Part shown: positions 1 through 18,579 of the stretch, one piece after another
Numbering within the stretch: position 1 is the first letter of the stretch
Layout of the letters: every line of letters starts with the position of its first letter
NCBI GenBank assembly: GCA_023374025.1
Contig: SIJG01000004.1
Span: forward strand, 248,001 to 312,000
Direction: 5' to 3'
DNA: 64,000 nucleotides
Origin: Heterodera schachtii
Taxonomy: Eukaryota > Nematoda > Chromadorea > Rhabditida > Heteroderidae
Translations under genes and position numbers: made by a program
Notes under the pieces: model-generated
Seen by the model: only the letters and a program-made list of their open reading frames with translations
The model's database searches: none
Told to the model about the DNA's origin: nothing

Positions 1-1007
1 TTACCTTTATGCATTCCAATCGCTTTTCCTCTTCCCATTTAATTAGCAAAATGCGCCTCAATTCCTTCAATTTGCGCGTCCATTCGTCCTGCGTAAGTTC
101 GTGGAATTTTGCGACCATTTGCGCGTGTTTTTCAATGGAAAAGTTTTTTCTGAATTTTCGATTAAACTTTCGCTTTTTGCCGATGATTTTCACCTTTGTC
201 TCATCTTTTCCGCTTCTCCGCTGAATGTCTTTCGTAATTTTCGCCTCTCCGCCGAATTTGGCGTTTCCGTCGCTTCGTTTCCCCTCAAAAAACTGCTCTC
301 CAATGAAAGTCTGTCCGTTGCACTTGAAAATGTGTCCAAAATGCGCTGGCGCAACACTCTCCACGGCCGATGGCCCACCAATTGGGGGTCCAACCCCTCC
401 AACGGCCATTGCTCCGACTCACGCTCAGCCAAAGTGTTGTCAAGACGTTCGGTGGCTAAAATAGCCATTGGACCAGGGCCAAAACCGTCGGATGAGACCC
501 CATTCTGATGTGGCACAGATGGAAGCTAAAACAGACACAATTATAGGTCGATTGGTGACTGAAAACATCCCATTTTTAAGAGAATGTAATATTTTATATT
601 TTGATTTAAAATGATTTTCGATTGTTTGGTAATTCGACCGTTTTTGCATTTGCTGAGTGTTCCCTTTCGTCAATTGCCGATGCGTTCAGTGGGTCGACAA
701 AGTTTTGCTGTTTTTCCCCGCAACGGTCGCCTTTTCCGTTTGTTTCTTCGACGGCACAAATTTTGCCATTCCTTTGCAATTGCTTCAGTTTTTCCGCTTT
801 ATCCGATGCTTCCTTTTCCAGCACTTCGACAAAATAATTCGCACGATTTGTAAAAAGAGGATGAGAAAACACTGAGACGGGGTGAAGTTGGAAAGGGAGA
901 TCAAGAAGATCGAAGGAAGAAGCGAAAGCAGAGCCAACGGGGAACATTGAAAAACACAATAAGCTTAAAACGAATTTAAATTTTAGGTTCAAAGAAAAAT
1001 TCCCCAT
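1..1007 (-). CDS. Partial secreted orphan protein, runs off left edge
   Basis: The first exon opens at 1007 with a clear signal peptide: a short basic start, then a hydrophobic stretch ending near SAFA-SS. It is followed by an acidic/polar segment that stays open to about 606. A second coding stretch is readable at about 430-4, rich in Lys and Arg, with a Gly/Pro-rich start, FGHIFKCNGQTFIGEQ, and QDEWTRKLKELRR towards the end, closing on a donor (AAG|GTAA) at the window edge. The splice joining the two parts is not resolved: an acceptor TTTTAG lies near 530, but that frame and the later frame differ. I recognise no family. Product is inferred to be secreted with a basic mature region. The gene continues left of base 1. 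Confidence 0.5.
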
Positions 1008-1745
1008 TTTATGTACATAGAGTAACGTGAAAATGAGTTTAATATTGCAAAAAATAATACCTAATTTGTTATTTTACCAGTGATGAAAAATTAAATACCT
1101 ACCTAAGTTTTTTTTATTTGTTAAATCGAACAATTATTTCGCTAAATTTTTTCGTTCTAAAAAATTTCCTGAAGATTCCTTAGATCCTAACGGATTTACT
1201 GACCGGTTGATCCACTGGAGGGATTGTCCGGACACTTCCGTAAGGACCAACTTGTATTTATTTAGCAAGTAATTATTGCAATCAACAATTGTATTTGTTT
1301 TAACCATTTTTGTATCATTTTTATGACTTTCAATCAAAACAGCATATCAAATTTATCAAAATGTGACAAGTCTATGCATCAAACATCGAAATTGTTTTCG
1401 CATTTGTTAAAACTATAAATTTGGGAAAGCAACCGCTAACTTAGCATGTTTTTTAGTTATATATATTTAATGAAAGGCGGATAATGTTGTGGTGCCAAAG
1501 CCGGTGAATTTATAGAATCGGTAAGATTTTTGTGGTTTAGCACCACTGAAGGGAAGGCAGAGGGATTAGAATTTTAGAAATGGGGGGGGGGGAAGAAAAG
1601 TCGGACGGTTGGGGACAGCAGCAATTCACAGATGGACAACCATCGCCCGGAGAGACTAATTTTTGTCAGATTAATTAAAACGGAACACTCTTCCATCACA
1701 ACGAATGATCGTCATTCAATTCATTCGCCAGTTTTCTAAATCCTT
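1008..1745. other. Intergenic, no gene seen
   Basis: AT-rich spacer between the secreted orphan gene and the galectin 3' end. It holds an 11-base poly-G run near 1582-1592 and only short, non-conserved ORFs. I see no RNA gene. The upstream signals of the minus-strand gene starting at 1007 would lie here. Confidence 0.6.
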
Positions 1746-3264
1746 TCAGAAGATTTGAATGCCGGTGATTTCGACGTCCCCGCCAATTTGGAGTCCGTGG
1801 AGGTCGTGCGGCTCCACTCGGTGTGCGTAAGTGCAGTAGCGTTCATCGTTGATGAAAATCTGAAAATCGGTCAATGTGAGAAAGCACTGCCATTGCGCTG
1901 GTCGGTCACTTGGAAGGCGTACTCCTCGTTGATCACTTTCAGGTCAAAGCCAATGCCTTTCTCCAGTGGAATTTTGCCCTCGCGTTCTTCGTTTCCCCAC
2001 TCATTGGCTATAAATAATCATTTTTTGGTAAATTTAAAGATAAACATTTCTCTGGTAAACTGACCTATCAAAGAATTCCGTATAATTGCCTAAAAATAAA
2101 ATTATGTTTTATTTCAATTGTTTTTGGTTTTGCCTTTTCGTCAAAACGGGGGTTCAAATGCAGGGCAATGTCTCCGTTTTTCTTCAGCTAAAATTTAAAA
2201 GTAAATTCAGTTTTAAATTTTCCGCAGACCAAATTTATGTGGAAACGTTTGCCCTTTTTCTCGGGCGTTCCAAAAATCAACAGGGTTTTTCCGGGTGCAA
2301 AACCATCGCCGGTGATTCCGCTCTCATAAGGAACGGGCTGAAAAACGATGACGAAAATAATCGCATTTCATTTCCGATAATTACGTAATATTTCCCTCCC
2401 CAATGAATTTGCGTGATGAGAACATCGCCATCGATGGAAAAGTGTGTGACATGACTGAACAAATGGAGGCTGTTGAGGAAATGAATCATCCGAATTGCCC
2501 ACCTTAACGGAACGCGATGCTCAAACTCCTTCAATTCCTTTTGGTCCGCATAAACAGTGAATTTGCTGTCGTGGGCACGAATCTGAAGGGAGTCCAATGG
2601 GTGGATGAGTCATTCATTCGGTGCCACCTTCGGGGCAACTCACTCGGAGATCGATGTCGTCCCCCTTTTTGTACGGATTGCTCTTGCGCTCCTCCTTGCC
2701 CCATTCGCCCTTCATTAAACAAACAACAAATGCGAATTAGCATTAAGTTGCAAAATGATTCTGTTTCATTTCATTACCTTCGAGAAAGTGTTGAATACAA
2801 TCTAAACCAAATTTATGTTATGTCATTTCGCCCCTTTAACAATTTTTCAAATTGTTTTCAATTATTATTTTTATAATAATCTTCCATTTGTCACACCTTT
2901 CCTTCATCAAATCGCACGGAAATGTGCAGGGGAACATCGTTACCACTGAAGTCGGCCGACGTATGGTGGAGATTAATGGTAAAACTGGAAAGCGATTTAA
3001 AAAATAAATTTGAGTTATGAGGGGGGCGGGGATAAAATAATTCTTTTAGTATATTGAATTGCCTAAATTAAATTTTTTGTAAAAGCCAATTAATTTCCCA
3101 CCGGACTGAGTCTTCCGCTGTTCTTCCTTTAACAATTAGCGTTTGTCCCGGCTCAAAAGGTTCGGTGAGTTTGCTTCGGTAAGGAATTGGCTAAAAAATT
3201 TGGGATATTTTAAAAATATATTTTTGAATGAATTAAATGTTACGTATTGCGATTCGGCGGCCAT
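1746..3264 (-). CDS. Tandem-repeat galectin (two carbohydrate-recognition domains)
   Basis: A beta-galactoside-binding lectin with two CRDs, the layout of the nematode 32-kDa galectins (C. elegans LEC-1 group). Exon 1 is tiny (3244-3264, MAAESQY), then PIPYRSKLTEPFEPGQTLIV (3102-3190) and LHISVRFDEGK (2897-2984). Later exons give GEWGKEERKSNPYKKGD, then IRAHDSKFTVYADQKELKEF and the end of CRD1. CRD2 starts PVPYESGITGDGFAPGKTL and carries LHLNPRFDEK and NEWGNEEREG, ending GGDVEITGIQIF-stop. The His/Asn/Arg and Trp-Gly-x-Glu-x-Arg sugar-contact motifs are visible in both domains. No signal peptide, as usual for galectins. One CRD2 intron has a GC donor (AAG|GCAAAA...TTTTAG). Family assignment is secure; sugar preference is unknown. 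Confidence 0.93.
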
Positions 3265-4722
3265 TAGTTCACTTAGGGTTAATTTGTGGATGTTTGACGG
3301 AGTTGGGGTTGACAGGTCTAAAGGAATGAAAAGATAAGAAATTGAGCCTGGCCAATAAAATTTATCATTATCAGAAAATATGTCAAAATGAGCGAAATAA
3401 TTGGAAAAGGGTAAATAAAAAGAATAAAAACAAAAACAACGGAGGCTAATTATCGATCGTTTGTTGTTTGTTTGTGCGCTTTCATTGAGGGGGACAGAGA
3501 AAGAAAGAAAGAAAGAAAGAAAAGCCGAGGCGAAGCGAAGTGAGCAAAAAATGTGCAATTTGTGCACGGAGCGGAAGAAATTGGAGGAGATAAGGGGGAA
3601 ACCAAATGAAAACAGATGGAGGCCGAGAGTGAGGAGATGTTTGGTTTCCAAGTGAGAAATGAATGACGAATGCTTTGGGAATCAAAAAAAGAGAGTCGGA
3701 AAATGGCTTTTTGTGGGCCATAAATGTATACTTTTTTGAATTAAAGGATTTGCCACGAGGCTCGAAATGTTTGTAGTAAAATAATACAAATAATTTTGTA
3801 TTTTGTACAATACTTAGGTATTATTTTATGTATAGTTTTGGGTGAGAGTTGTGAAGAAGGAAAGGCACCGAAAGGCGAGTGGGTGCGATGAGAGAGCGCA
3901 TTTTGCGCAAATTATTCTCACTTGGCGCGGGGAATGCCGCGAACTTTGTGGGGAGGCGAAAATAAATAAATTGCGGTCTTTTCTCGTTTTCCCCTCACTC
4001 AAATGAGCAAATATTTTCGGTCGCCGTACGAATGAATGAATCAGTTGATTGTTCTGTTGTGGTGAAAGGACGGGGGTTGGAATGATGAAATGGGCAAGGA
4101 ATTTAAGGGGGGGGGGGGACGAGGGGGGAAATGTGTAGGTAAGTAAACAAAAAATGCCCAGGGCAAGGCCAAATTACGGCTGTTGTATGAATTCATCAAA
4201 CATATGCGAAATGAGTCACAGTTTAACCCTTTTAATTAGTTAATTTGTGTTTTGAGTGCCGTTGAGGCACAGGAAAAGAAAGCATTGGCAATTTGCGGGG
4301 TAAATCTTCAGTTTTCACAATTGTTTTTCAGAAATGAAATTGAGATTTTCACATGCTGATCCAACCCCCCCCCCCCTTTGGTGATCACTTCAAACTCTCA
4401 TCAGCCGCTCTCTCGAAATGGCTCTCATTCCCTTCAAATTTCTTTTGTCAATGACTCACCATCACTTTTCCTTTCCCTTTTCACTTATTCTCAATTGCTA
4501 TTTTTGTTTACTTTCAAAGTGTGAATGAATTGAATTAACTTTTTGAGAATTACACTTTCATTTCTAAATTTCAAAAACCCATTTTAAGTGGCCTATGAAA
4601 TTAGAATTGTGTAAAACATTAAAACATATGTATGGAGAAAAGAGCAAAGGTCAGAAAGACACTGAGATATGTACGATCTCATCAGTCTATACTGACAATT
4701 AAGCCAATTGCCTAATTTGTAA
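3265..4722. other. Intergenic region with GAAA microsatellite
   Basis: No convincing gene. Contains a (GAAA)n tract at about 3494-3524, poly-G near 4109-4118 and poly-C near 4366-4377. An ORF on the minus strand at 3136-3651 overlaps galectin exon 1 and is not conserved-looking, so I do not call it. The galectin promoter should sit at the left side of this stretch. Confidence 0.6.
3494..3524. repeat. (GAAA)n microsatellite
   Basis: About six copies of GAAA in an A/G-rich context upstream of the galectin gene. Confidence 0.85.
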
Positions 4723-5421
4723 TTATGGTAATGACTGACCCTCTCTGTTTTCCTCTGATTCCTCCGGCGCGTTTTCCACTTTCTGCTGCACAATTTCGTT
4801 CTCTGACTTTACCAGTTCACTTTCTTCCTTGGTCACATGTTCCTGTGCTTGGTTCTGATCCTGCTTCGCCGGCTCAACTTCGGCATTATTCTGAGCAGCT
4901 TTTAGCATCTCAACTTCTTCGGCATTATTCTGAGCAGCTTTTAGCATCTCAACTTCTTCGGCATTATTCTGAGCAGCTTTTAGCATCTCAACTTCTTCGG
5001 CATTATTCTGTGCAGGTTTTGCCACCTCAACTTCTTCGGCATTATTCTGTGCAGGTTTTGCCACCTCAACTTCTTCGGCATGTCCCTGCTGATCCAATTT
5101 ATCCATGTTTTCTTCTTCCGCGTGCTCATTGCCCTGCTTCATCAGCTCGCCCTCTTCATTGGCCTCTTTCTCCTCCGCGTTGTTCTGCTTCTCTTCCGCC
5201 TTTACTTCCAATTCGGCCAATTCTTTCGCTATTTCCTTCTCTATCATTGTCTCAATTTGTTGTGGGATTTCATAGAATTGTTCTTCCTGCTGTACTCCTC
5301 CAAAGTCTATCGATTGTTGAACGTTTTGCCGATCAGTCGCGTTCATTTGCTGCTCCATCATATAATCGTATTCGTCGTCAGAGGTACCGTAATTTACCGA
5401 AAGCTGATAATGTTGGGACAT
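4723..5421 (-). CDS. Glutamate-rich protein with 13-residue tandem repeats
   Basis: An uninterrupted 232-residue ORF from an ATG at 5421. The first ~85 residues are acidic and Gln-rich (MSQHYQLSVNYGTSDDEYDY). The middle has five near-identical 13-residue repeats of the form AEEVE(V/M)(A/L)K(P/A)AQNN, plus one degenerate copy, followed by a Glu-rich tail. The DNA copies (39 bp) are almost identical to each other, so the array is recent or homogenised. No signal peptide, membrane segment or cysteine. The composition suggests a soluble, helical or disordered protein. I recognise no family. A splice donor is possible at the very end (AGAGG|GTCAGT), so the C-terminus could be longer. Confidence 0.6.
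   Translation of the reverse strand: MSQHYQLSVNYGTSDDEYDYMMEQQMNATDRQNVQQSIDFGGVQQEEQFYEIPQQIETMIEKEIAKELAELEVKAEEKQNNAEEKEANEEGELMKQGNEHAEEENMDKLDQQGHAEEVEVAKPAQNNAEEVEVAKPAQNNAEEVEMLKAAQNNAEEVEMLKAAQNNAEEVEMLKAAQNNAEVEPAKQDQNQAQEHVTKEESELVKSENEIVQQKVENAPEESEENREGQSLP
4878..5080 (-). repeat. 39-bp coding minisatellite
   Basis: Five in-frame copies of a 39-bp unit within the Glu-rich ORF. Three copies encode EEVEMLKAAQNN and two EEVEVAKPAQNN. Copies differ by only a few bases. Confidence 0.85.
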
Positions 5422-5894
5422 TTTACAAGTTTACTTTCCAACTAAATTTTATTGGGGGGGGGGGAGGGAGGGAGGGGTGCTGCTATGTATGAATATGATG
5501 AAATTGCCCAGCTAATGGCGAAATGTTAGTGAAATGGATAAAGCAACGTGGCGCTGGTGAGAGGAAAGCAAGCAAAAGTTGGCCAGGAGGGCTTTGCTCT
5601 CGCGAATGAAAGCTGCTCCCTCTGCGACGATGCGTGGGAGGGGGGGGGGGGGGGGGAAGGCATTCTGTGCTGCTTCTGCGTGCCCTAATTGTAAGCCTGA
5701 CCCCTCCCTCACTCATCATTTTTATTCATCCCCTCACCTTTCCCCCAATTTACTTTCATCTTCAGCTTCTTTTTTTGTTGAAATCGCTTCAGCGCGCGTC
5801 TCCCCCCCCCCCCCTCCCCTCGCCCATCCTTCATCCCAGCAGCGCATAAAAAAAATTCAAACGGAGGGCAAATGAATGGAGTCAATAGAAAAGG
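5422..5894. other. Intergenic, poly-G/poly-C rich
   Basis: Contains G runs at about 5454-5465 and 5639-5656 and C runs at about 5803-5813. ORFs here are low-complexity Pro/Gly strings made by the homopolymers. No supported gene. Confidence 0.6.
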
Positions 5895-6239
5895 TCACAA
5901 ATTGAAATGGCTGTTCTTTTGTCGGTCTCTTCTCAGCCGTTCCTCTGCCGGCAGCTCACTTTCGGCGATGCCTTCTCCAATTTCACGTGGATTTTGCCAA
6001 TTCTTTCTGAAGCCATGGCCATGGGTAAAGCGATTGTGAAAATCATAAGATATAGGGCATTTTCCAAGGTTGCGTTGGCATTTGAATAAAATTGATGAAA
6101 TGATGCGAAGGATTGAAAAGGCAATGGCATAAGAGAAAATGCCACCATTCGATGCCAAAGTGCCAAAAATGAAGACGGCACCAGCGGAAACACAAAGTGA
6201 CAGAAAAACAAGCAAAGAAACGCGCAGCATCGAAGTCAT
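5895..6239 (-). CDS. Small putative secreted protein, orphan
   Basis: A 114-residue ORF starting at an ATG at 6239. The N-terminus is a convincing signal peptide (MTSMLRVSLLVFLSLCVSAG), then a second hydrophobic stretch and a basic/acidic tail ending RQKNSHFNL. An alternative model uses a donor right after the signal peptide (GTGCCG, about 6188) and an acceptor TTCAG near 6010, giving a shorter secreted peptide of about 43 residues. I cannot tell which is right and recognise no family. Confidence 0.4.
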   Translation of the reverse strand: MTSMLRVSLLVFLSLCVSAGAVFIFGTLASNGGIFSYAIAFSILRIISSILFKCQRNLGKCPISYDFHNRFTHGHGFRKNWQNPREIGEGIAESELPAEERLRRDRQKNSHFNL

Positions 6240-6345
6240 TAAAAAGTTATGGCTTGATTCCATTGGGCGGTTTTTGACGATTGTATGGACCACCGGATGT
6301 GTGCTGATCATCGCCAACTTCTTGCTATGTGTTGAACAGGTTGGA

Positions 6346-6661
6346 CATGACGGACTTGTCAAATTTGGGAAGGGATGGGAAGACGGACTCTGATAAACTG
6401 GCGAATTTGTCCAATTTATTGGTTGCCATCATTAAGGACATAAATATCGTGGAAAACGACTGGCGATTACATTTGCCTTCGGGGGGAACTTCACCAGTAA
6501 TTGCGGACGGAATTATAAACGAAATGAAAACGGACGGATTTTGGAAGAAGAAAGACGGAAGAAAAAGTGAAGAGGAACAATGGGAAGGAGAAGGGGCACG
6601 AACGGACAAAGGCAAAAACGGGGGGCACACTGTTCTCGACAATTCCCGGATCATATTTTGA
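6346..6661 (+). CDS. Orphan hydrophilic ORF
   Basis: In-frame ATG at 6346 gives MTDLSNLGRDGKTDSDKL..., about 104 residues, charged, ending in a Lys/Glu-rich region and a stop at 6661. The sequence is not low complexity and reads like protein. A possible acceptor (TTGAACAG) lies just before the ATG, so an upstream exon may exist. A second open stretch in another frame continues to 6807. It is divergent from the small secreted ORF at 5895-6239. No family recognised. Confidence 0.35.
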
Positions 6662-7316
6662 AAAATGGAAAAACAACTGTTTTGGACCCTAAGGATGAGG
6701 GAGACTCCCAAAAAGAGATGCATCGTTCTCGGGATTTAACATTCCTTCGGATTCCTTTTTCCGTAAAAAAAACATTTCTCGCTCATCTCATCAGCAGGTG
6801 CGTATAGGCACAGAAAAGTGTTTATTGTTTTTCATTAAATTTTATTCCATTTTCTATACATAAAATCACGGACTTTCTCTCCGTTTTTCTCAGATATTTT
6901 CCATTTGTTCATTTTTTGCAATTTGCCAACTTTAAAATGCTGCATAATTTATTGGTGTATATTTTGTTGTTTTATTTTGTTGTATAAAAGGGAATGAATG
7001 CATGAATGTTCTGAAACCGGTCTCTCCCCTCGCCGCTTTCTTCGCTGAAAAGGCTAAAGCCCCTTCCCCACTCCCCCCAAAGCCCCTTCCCCACTCCCCC
7101 CCCCCCTTTTTGTGCCCTCAGCTGCGCTCTCACCAGTGATCCGTTGCAACGCGAACACATTGAGAATTAGAAGAAGCAATTTGCTTTTGAATAAATTCAA
7201 ATTTCAAACATTAAACAATTAATTAATCCTTAGCCCCTCAATTATGACCTTTATTCGATCATTACGATTAATCATCTCCTTCAATTAACAAAGGATGCTG
7301 CGCCAATTATAAGCGA
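6662..7316. other. Mostly non-coding, C-rich direct repeat
   Basis: AT-rich spacer with a duplicated unit AAAGCCCCTTCCCCACTCCC at about 7054-7100, directly followed by a C run. No supported gene beyond the short frame ending at 6807. Confidence 0.5.
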
Positions 7317-7544
7317 ATGACTGCGCAACTTTTCGTCATCCTTTACATGCTCCTTCTGCAGTCTTACAGCGGTTCGCTGCTCGTCCAATTGGCTTATTGG
7401 CTGCTTGAAAATCATTTGTTGGAACAGTTCGACCAGCTGATGGACTCAATTGGCGGGGGAACGCCGCATTCGCACAGCTATCGACCGATGAGTGCGGCAC
7501 AACGCCAAATGCAAAGGCGACGAATGTTCGGGGAAGGACCGTAA
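7317..7544 (+). CDS. Small putative secreted or membrane peptide
   Basis: A 75-residue ORF with a hydrophobic N-terminus (MTAQLFVILYMLLLQSYSGS), a second semi-hydrophobic stretch, then a polar tail with a basic cluster (QRQMQRRRMFGEGP). The basic cluster could be a processing site of a peptide precursor, but this is a guess. No family recognised and no intron evident. Confidence 0.4.
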   Translation: MTAQLFVILYMLLLQSYSGSLLVQLAYWLLENHLLEQFDQLMDSIGGGTPHSHSYRPMSAAQRQMQRRRMFGEGP

Positions 7545-8051
7545 AAGAGGAAGAAAAAGGGAGCAGAGCAGCAGTAGCAGAAAATCCATCATTCAATAAT
7601 GGATAAAGAAAAGAAGAAATATATATAGAAAGAACGGATTAACATTAATTATTTAACCAAATGCATAAACTTGTGTCGTCATTTTAAGCTGAAAGCAAGC
7701 CATAGTCACAAATTTTACGTGTTAAAATTGGAATCTTATTTAGGACCGGCTTACATCTCGAATTTAACCAACAGTATTAAATGGAATACGGTGTTTAGAT
7801 TAGAATTACGGTAAATTTAGGGATTCAAATTCAAAACTTTTTAGCTTGGCATTTCGTTGTTAAATCTTAATCTTTAATTATCTTAATGATTGGATGAGCT
7901 GATATATTCGATGTAACAATACAAAATTAAGGCTAAAAAAAGATAAAGATTTACGCAACAGAAACAACCGCAATTCACGCATTTCCACTTTCTATTAAGC
8001 ACCAGCTCTGAGTTTTTATTTAATTTCCCACAATTTGGAAATTAAACAACA
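7545..8051. other. Intergenic, AT-rich, CHD promoter side
   Basis: No ORF or RNA gene seen. It immediately precedes the Mi-2-like gene and probably holds its promoter and 5' UTR. Confidence 0.5.
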
Positions 8052-16339
<8,288 letters not shown>

Positions 16340-16845
16340 CTGTGTTTGTGCATATTTTTCGTTTGATCAACTCATTACCACACATTTGCGACTCTGGGGA
16401 TGAACTCCTACCGACTTTCTAATTTTGAAAACCTTCCAGAAATGATGACTTGCTTCATTTATGCACCATTTTTTTTGTTTATTCTGTAATTTTTAATTAA
16501 TGCCTCATTGGCATTGGTAAAATAAAGGCATCACATTCTCTTTTTAATTATTCTGCAAATTTGGTCTATTGAGTTTGTCACATTACCCGTATTTCCATAG
16601 AAAAATCCAAAGTCAGTAGTAATATTATTGGATTTATTCAAAATGATAAGTGCTCGAAGATGGATTCATATTTGCTCATACAAAAATTTTACGAACATCA
16701 GTCAAAAAGTCGAAATTAAAGTATTTGGAAGACTTCTACATGGGAATGGGTGAAAAATGCATACAAAGGGATTTGGAGATAATTTCGATGTTTGGAGACA
16801 GCTGCTGCCATTTCGCTCCCTTATTCCATTTAAAACGCGGAAAAG

Positions 16846-17330
16846 GGCAATTGTGTAGAATTGTGGTCCCGACGAAAATTAAAATTTTAATCTTATTTAT
16901 TTTTTTTTCTGGGGTGGAAAAATATGCTGACCACGAATCTGAGCTCAGATTTTCGAAATCATTGATTTTGAATACTGGTCCATAGGGGTCACATGAAACG
17001 GGGTCTGGAGTTCGAGCCCGCTTGGCTGCAATTGTTTTTTTTCATGATACTTGATGAAAAATCATAGACAAAATGGTGGCTTTTGTAAAAACTGGATTCA
17101 TGTTCGTGATCAGCTCTTTTTTCTACCCCAAATTCACTGGAAAGAAAGTTTTTAAAAAATTAAAAATTTTGGAAAAAATGAAGTACTTGATGAAAAGTCA
17201 TAGACAAAATCAATGATTTTGCCAAATCTAAGATCAGATTCGTGATCAACGTGTTTTTCCACCCCAGGAAAAAATAAAACAAAAATTTTAAGTTTATTTT
17301 TCGTCGGGACCACAATTCTACACAATTGCC
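16846..17330. mobile_element. hAT-like MITE with 8-bp target duplication
   Basis: 485-bp element with inverted ends beginning GGCAATTGTGTAGAATTGTG. The arms are similar over about 130-180 bp. It is flanked by a perfect 8-bp direct repeat CGGAAAAG (16838-16845 and 17331-17338), typical of hAT transposons. No transposase ORF. The right arm is read by the 3' end of the neighbouring RING gene. The stretch 16340-16837 to its left is AT-rich with no gene seen. Confidence 0.85.
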
Positions 17331-18216
17331 CGGAAAAGAACACCGATCACAGTTTGTTGATGTTTTTTGGGTTGTCACTTCTCCGCCTTCTTTCGCTGTG
17401 TTCTGTTGCTGCCGCGAAGGTATCGAATTGCACGCGGACGCACTGCCGGCGAGGGCGTTCAGGTCGGTGCTGGTGTTAACCGTGAAGACGGAAAGCAGCG
17501 CGGAGTCCACCGGTTCCATGCAGGACGGACACGTGAAGGAGCGGAGGAGCCAATCTGAAAACGAAAAGTGACAATCGGCAGAATATTTGGAACGGACCGT
17601 CGATGCATTGGAGGTGATAAGAATGGACACAGGGCAAAAAGCGAATGGGGTCGCCCTCCTGAGGAGCAAATGCTGTTTCATAAATCATAAACGAAGCACC
17701 AAAGTGACACCTCAAAGTCGCCCATGCAAATCGCACACTCCGCCGGCCCTTTCGCTCCCTCCGTGTAAATGTCCACGGGGATTTGCTCGAGAAGTCCTCG
17801 GACGCGAGCCTTGGCAATTCGCGTTTTGGCTTTACTCCCCCACCATTCTCCGTTACCTTCCGCTTTTCGTCCACAGCTTTCGTTTCGGTCGAAGATGACT
17901 CATCGCCCGAGCCAAAAGCCGCGTTCATATACAATTGGTTGACATACGAACTCTAAAACACACAATCCCTTTTGAAATGTATAAAAATACCCTAACAAAC
18001 GGAGTGCAAATTTTTGTGCCGCCGATTGATTCGTTCATTGTCCGAGCCAACGGAGGACGCCGAAGAGACTGCTGACGATGAACTGCTCGTTCGCGAGTGA
18101 TTTCTTCTGCCTCCCGGCGCATTCGACGCCCTCCCCGGTTCATTGGCTAAGTTCTCAAGTCGAGTGAAGTCGTCATTATCAGAACGATGTCGTAAAAAAG
18201 CCCAACAATTTCCCAT
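17160..18216 (-). CDS. RNF11-like RING-H2 ubiquitin ligase
   Basis: Homologue of RNF11, a small membrane-associated RING-H2 E3 ligase adaptor. Exons: 18001-18216, 17711-17952, 17598-17658, 17160-17554. It starts MGNC, the N-myristoylation/palmitoylation start of RNF11. The RING is clear: CAICMGDFE, then EGDPIRFLPCVHSYHLQCID, then DWLLRSFTCPSCMEPVDSAL, nearly identical to the family. Two oddities. First, a +1 frame change is needed in exon 2 around a GGGGG run (about 17834-17838), because the Ser/Glu-rich start and the KTRIAKARVRGLLEQ stretch are in different frames with no room for an intron. Second, the family normally ends soon after the last Cys pair, but here the frame continues about 60 residues and then enters the hAT-like MITE, where the stop lies. 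Confidence 0.88.
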
Positions 18217-18579
18217 ATAATATGGCTAAAAAGCCTAGGGGTATTTTTAAATTAGACATTGGTCCATCGGAAAATTATTCAAATTTGTTTGGAGTTGAAA
18301 AGTCAACTAGAAAATTAGAAAAAACCACTAAAGTCACATTTCAGTAATTCGCCACCAGATTTTTATCATTATTTTTCAGTCTGCCATTTCAGTCCCCATG
18401 GTATAGGAAATTTCGGTGCCACTCTTTAAGATTGACTTACCTACCTATTTTTCTGGATTTTCTCTAACATCAATTGATTCCTTTCCCTAAATTCATGATC
18501 TGATCAGTGAGCCCGAAAAATCCCGGGGAACAAGTTTTTTTTTTGAGAGTTTCACATTTAAAAATTATTTTTAAGTGCA
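18217..18579. other. Divergent intergenic spacer
   Basis: Shared upstream region of the RNF11-like gene (-) and the DDX49-like gene (+). Includes a short relic with CTGATCAGTGAGCCCGAAAA near 18500, similar to repeats at about 31.6 and 40.5-40.8 kb. No gene. Confidence 0.5.

Noticed and set aside
101..508. Plus-strand ORF of 135 codons
   Set aside because: Antisense to the minus-strand coding stretch at 4-430, which reads as better protein and ends on a donor.
3136..3651. Minus-strand 171-codon ORF with hydrophobic start
   Set aside because: Overlaps galectin exon 1, its intron and the GAAA microsatellite in the same strand. Only the MAAESQY part is real.
16650..16985. Plus-strand 111-codon ORF
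   Set aside because: Mostly spacer plus the left arm of the hAT-like MITE. No protein features.
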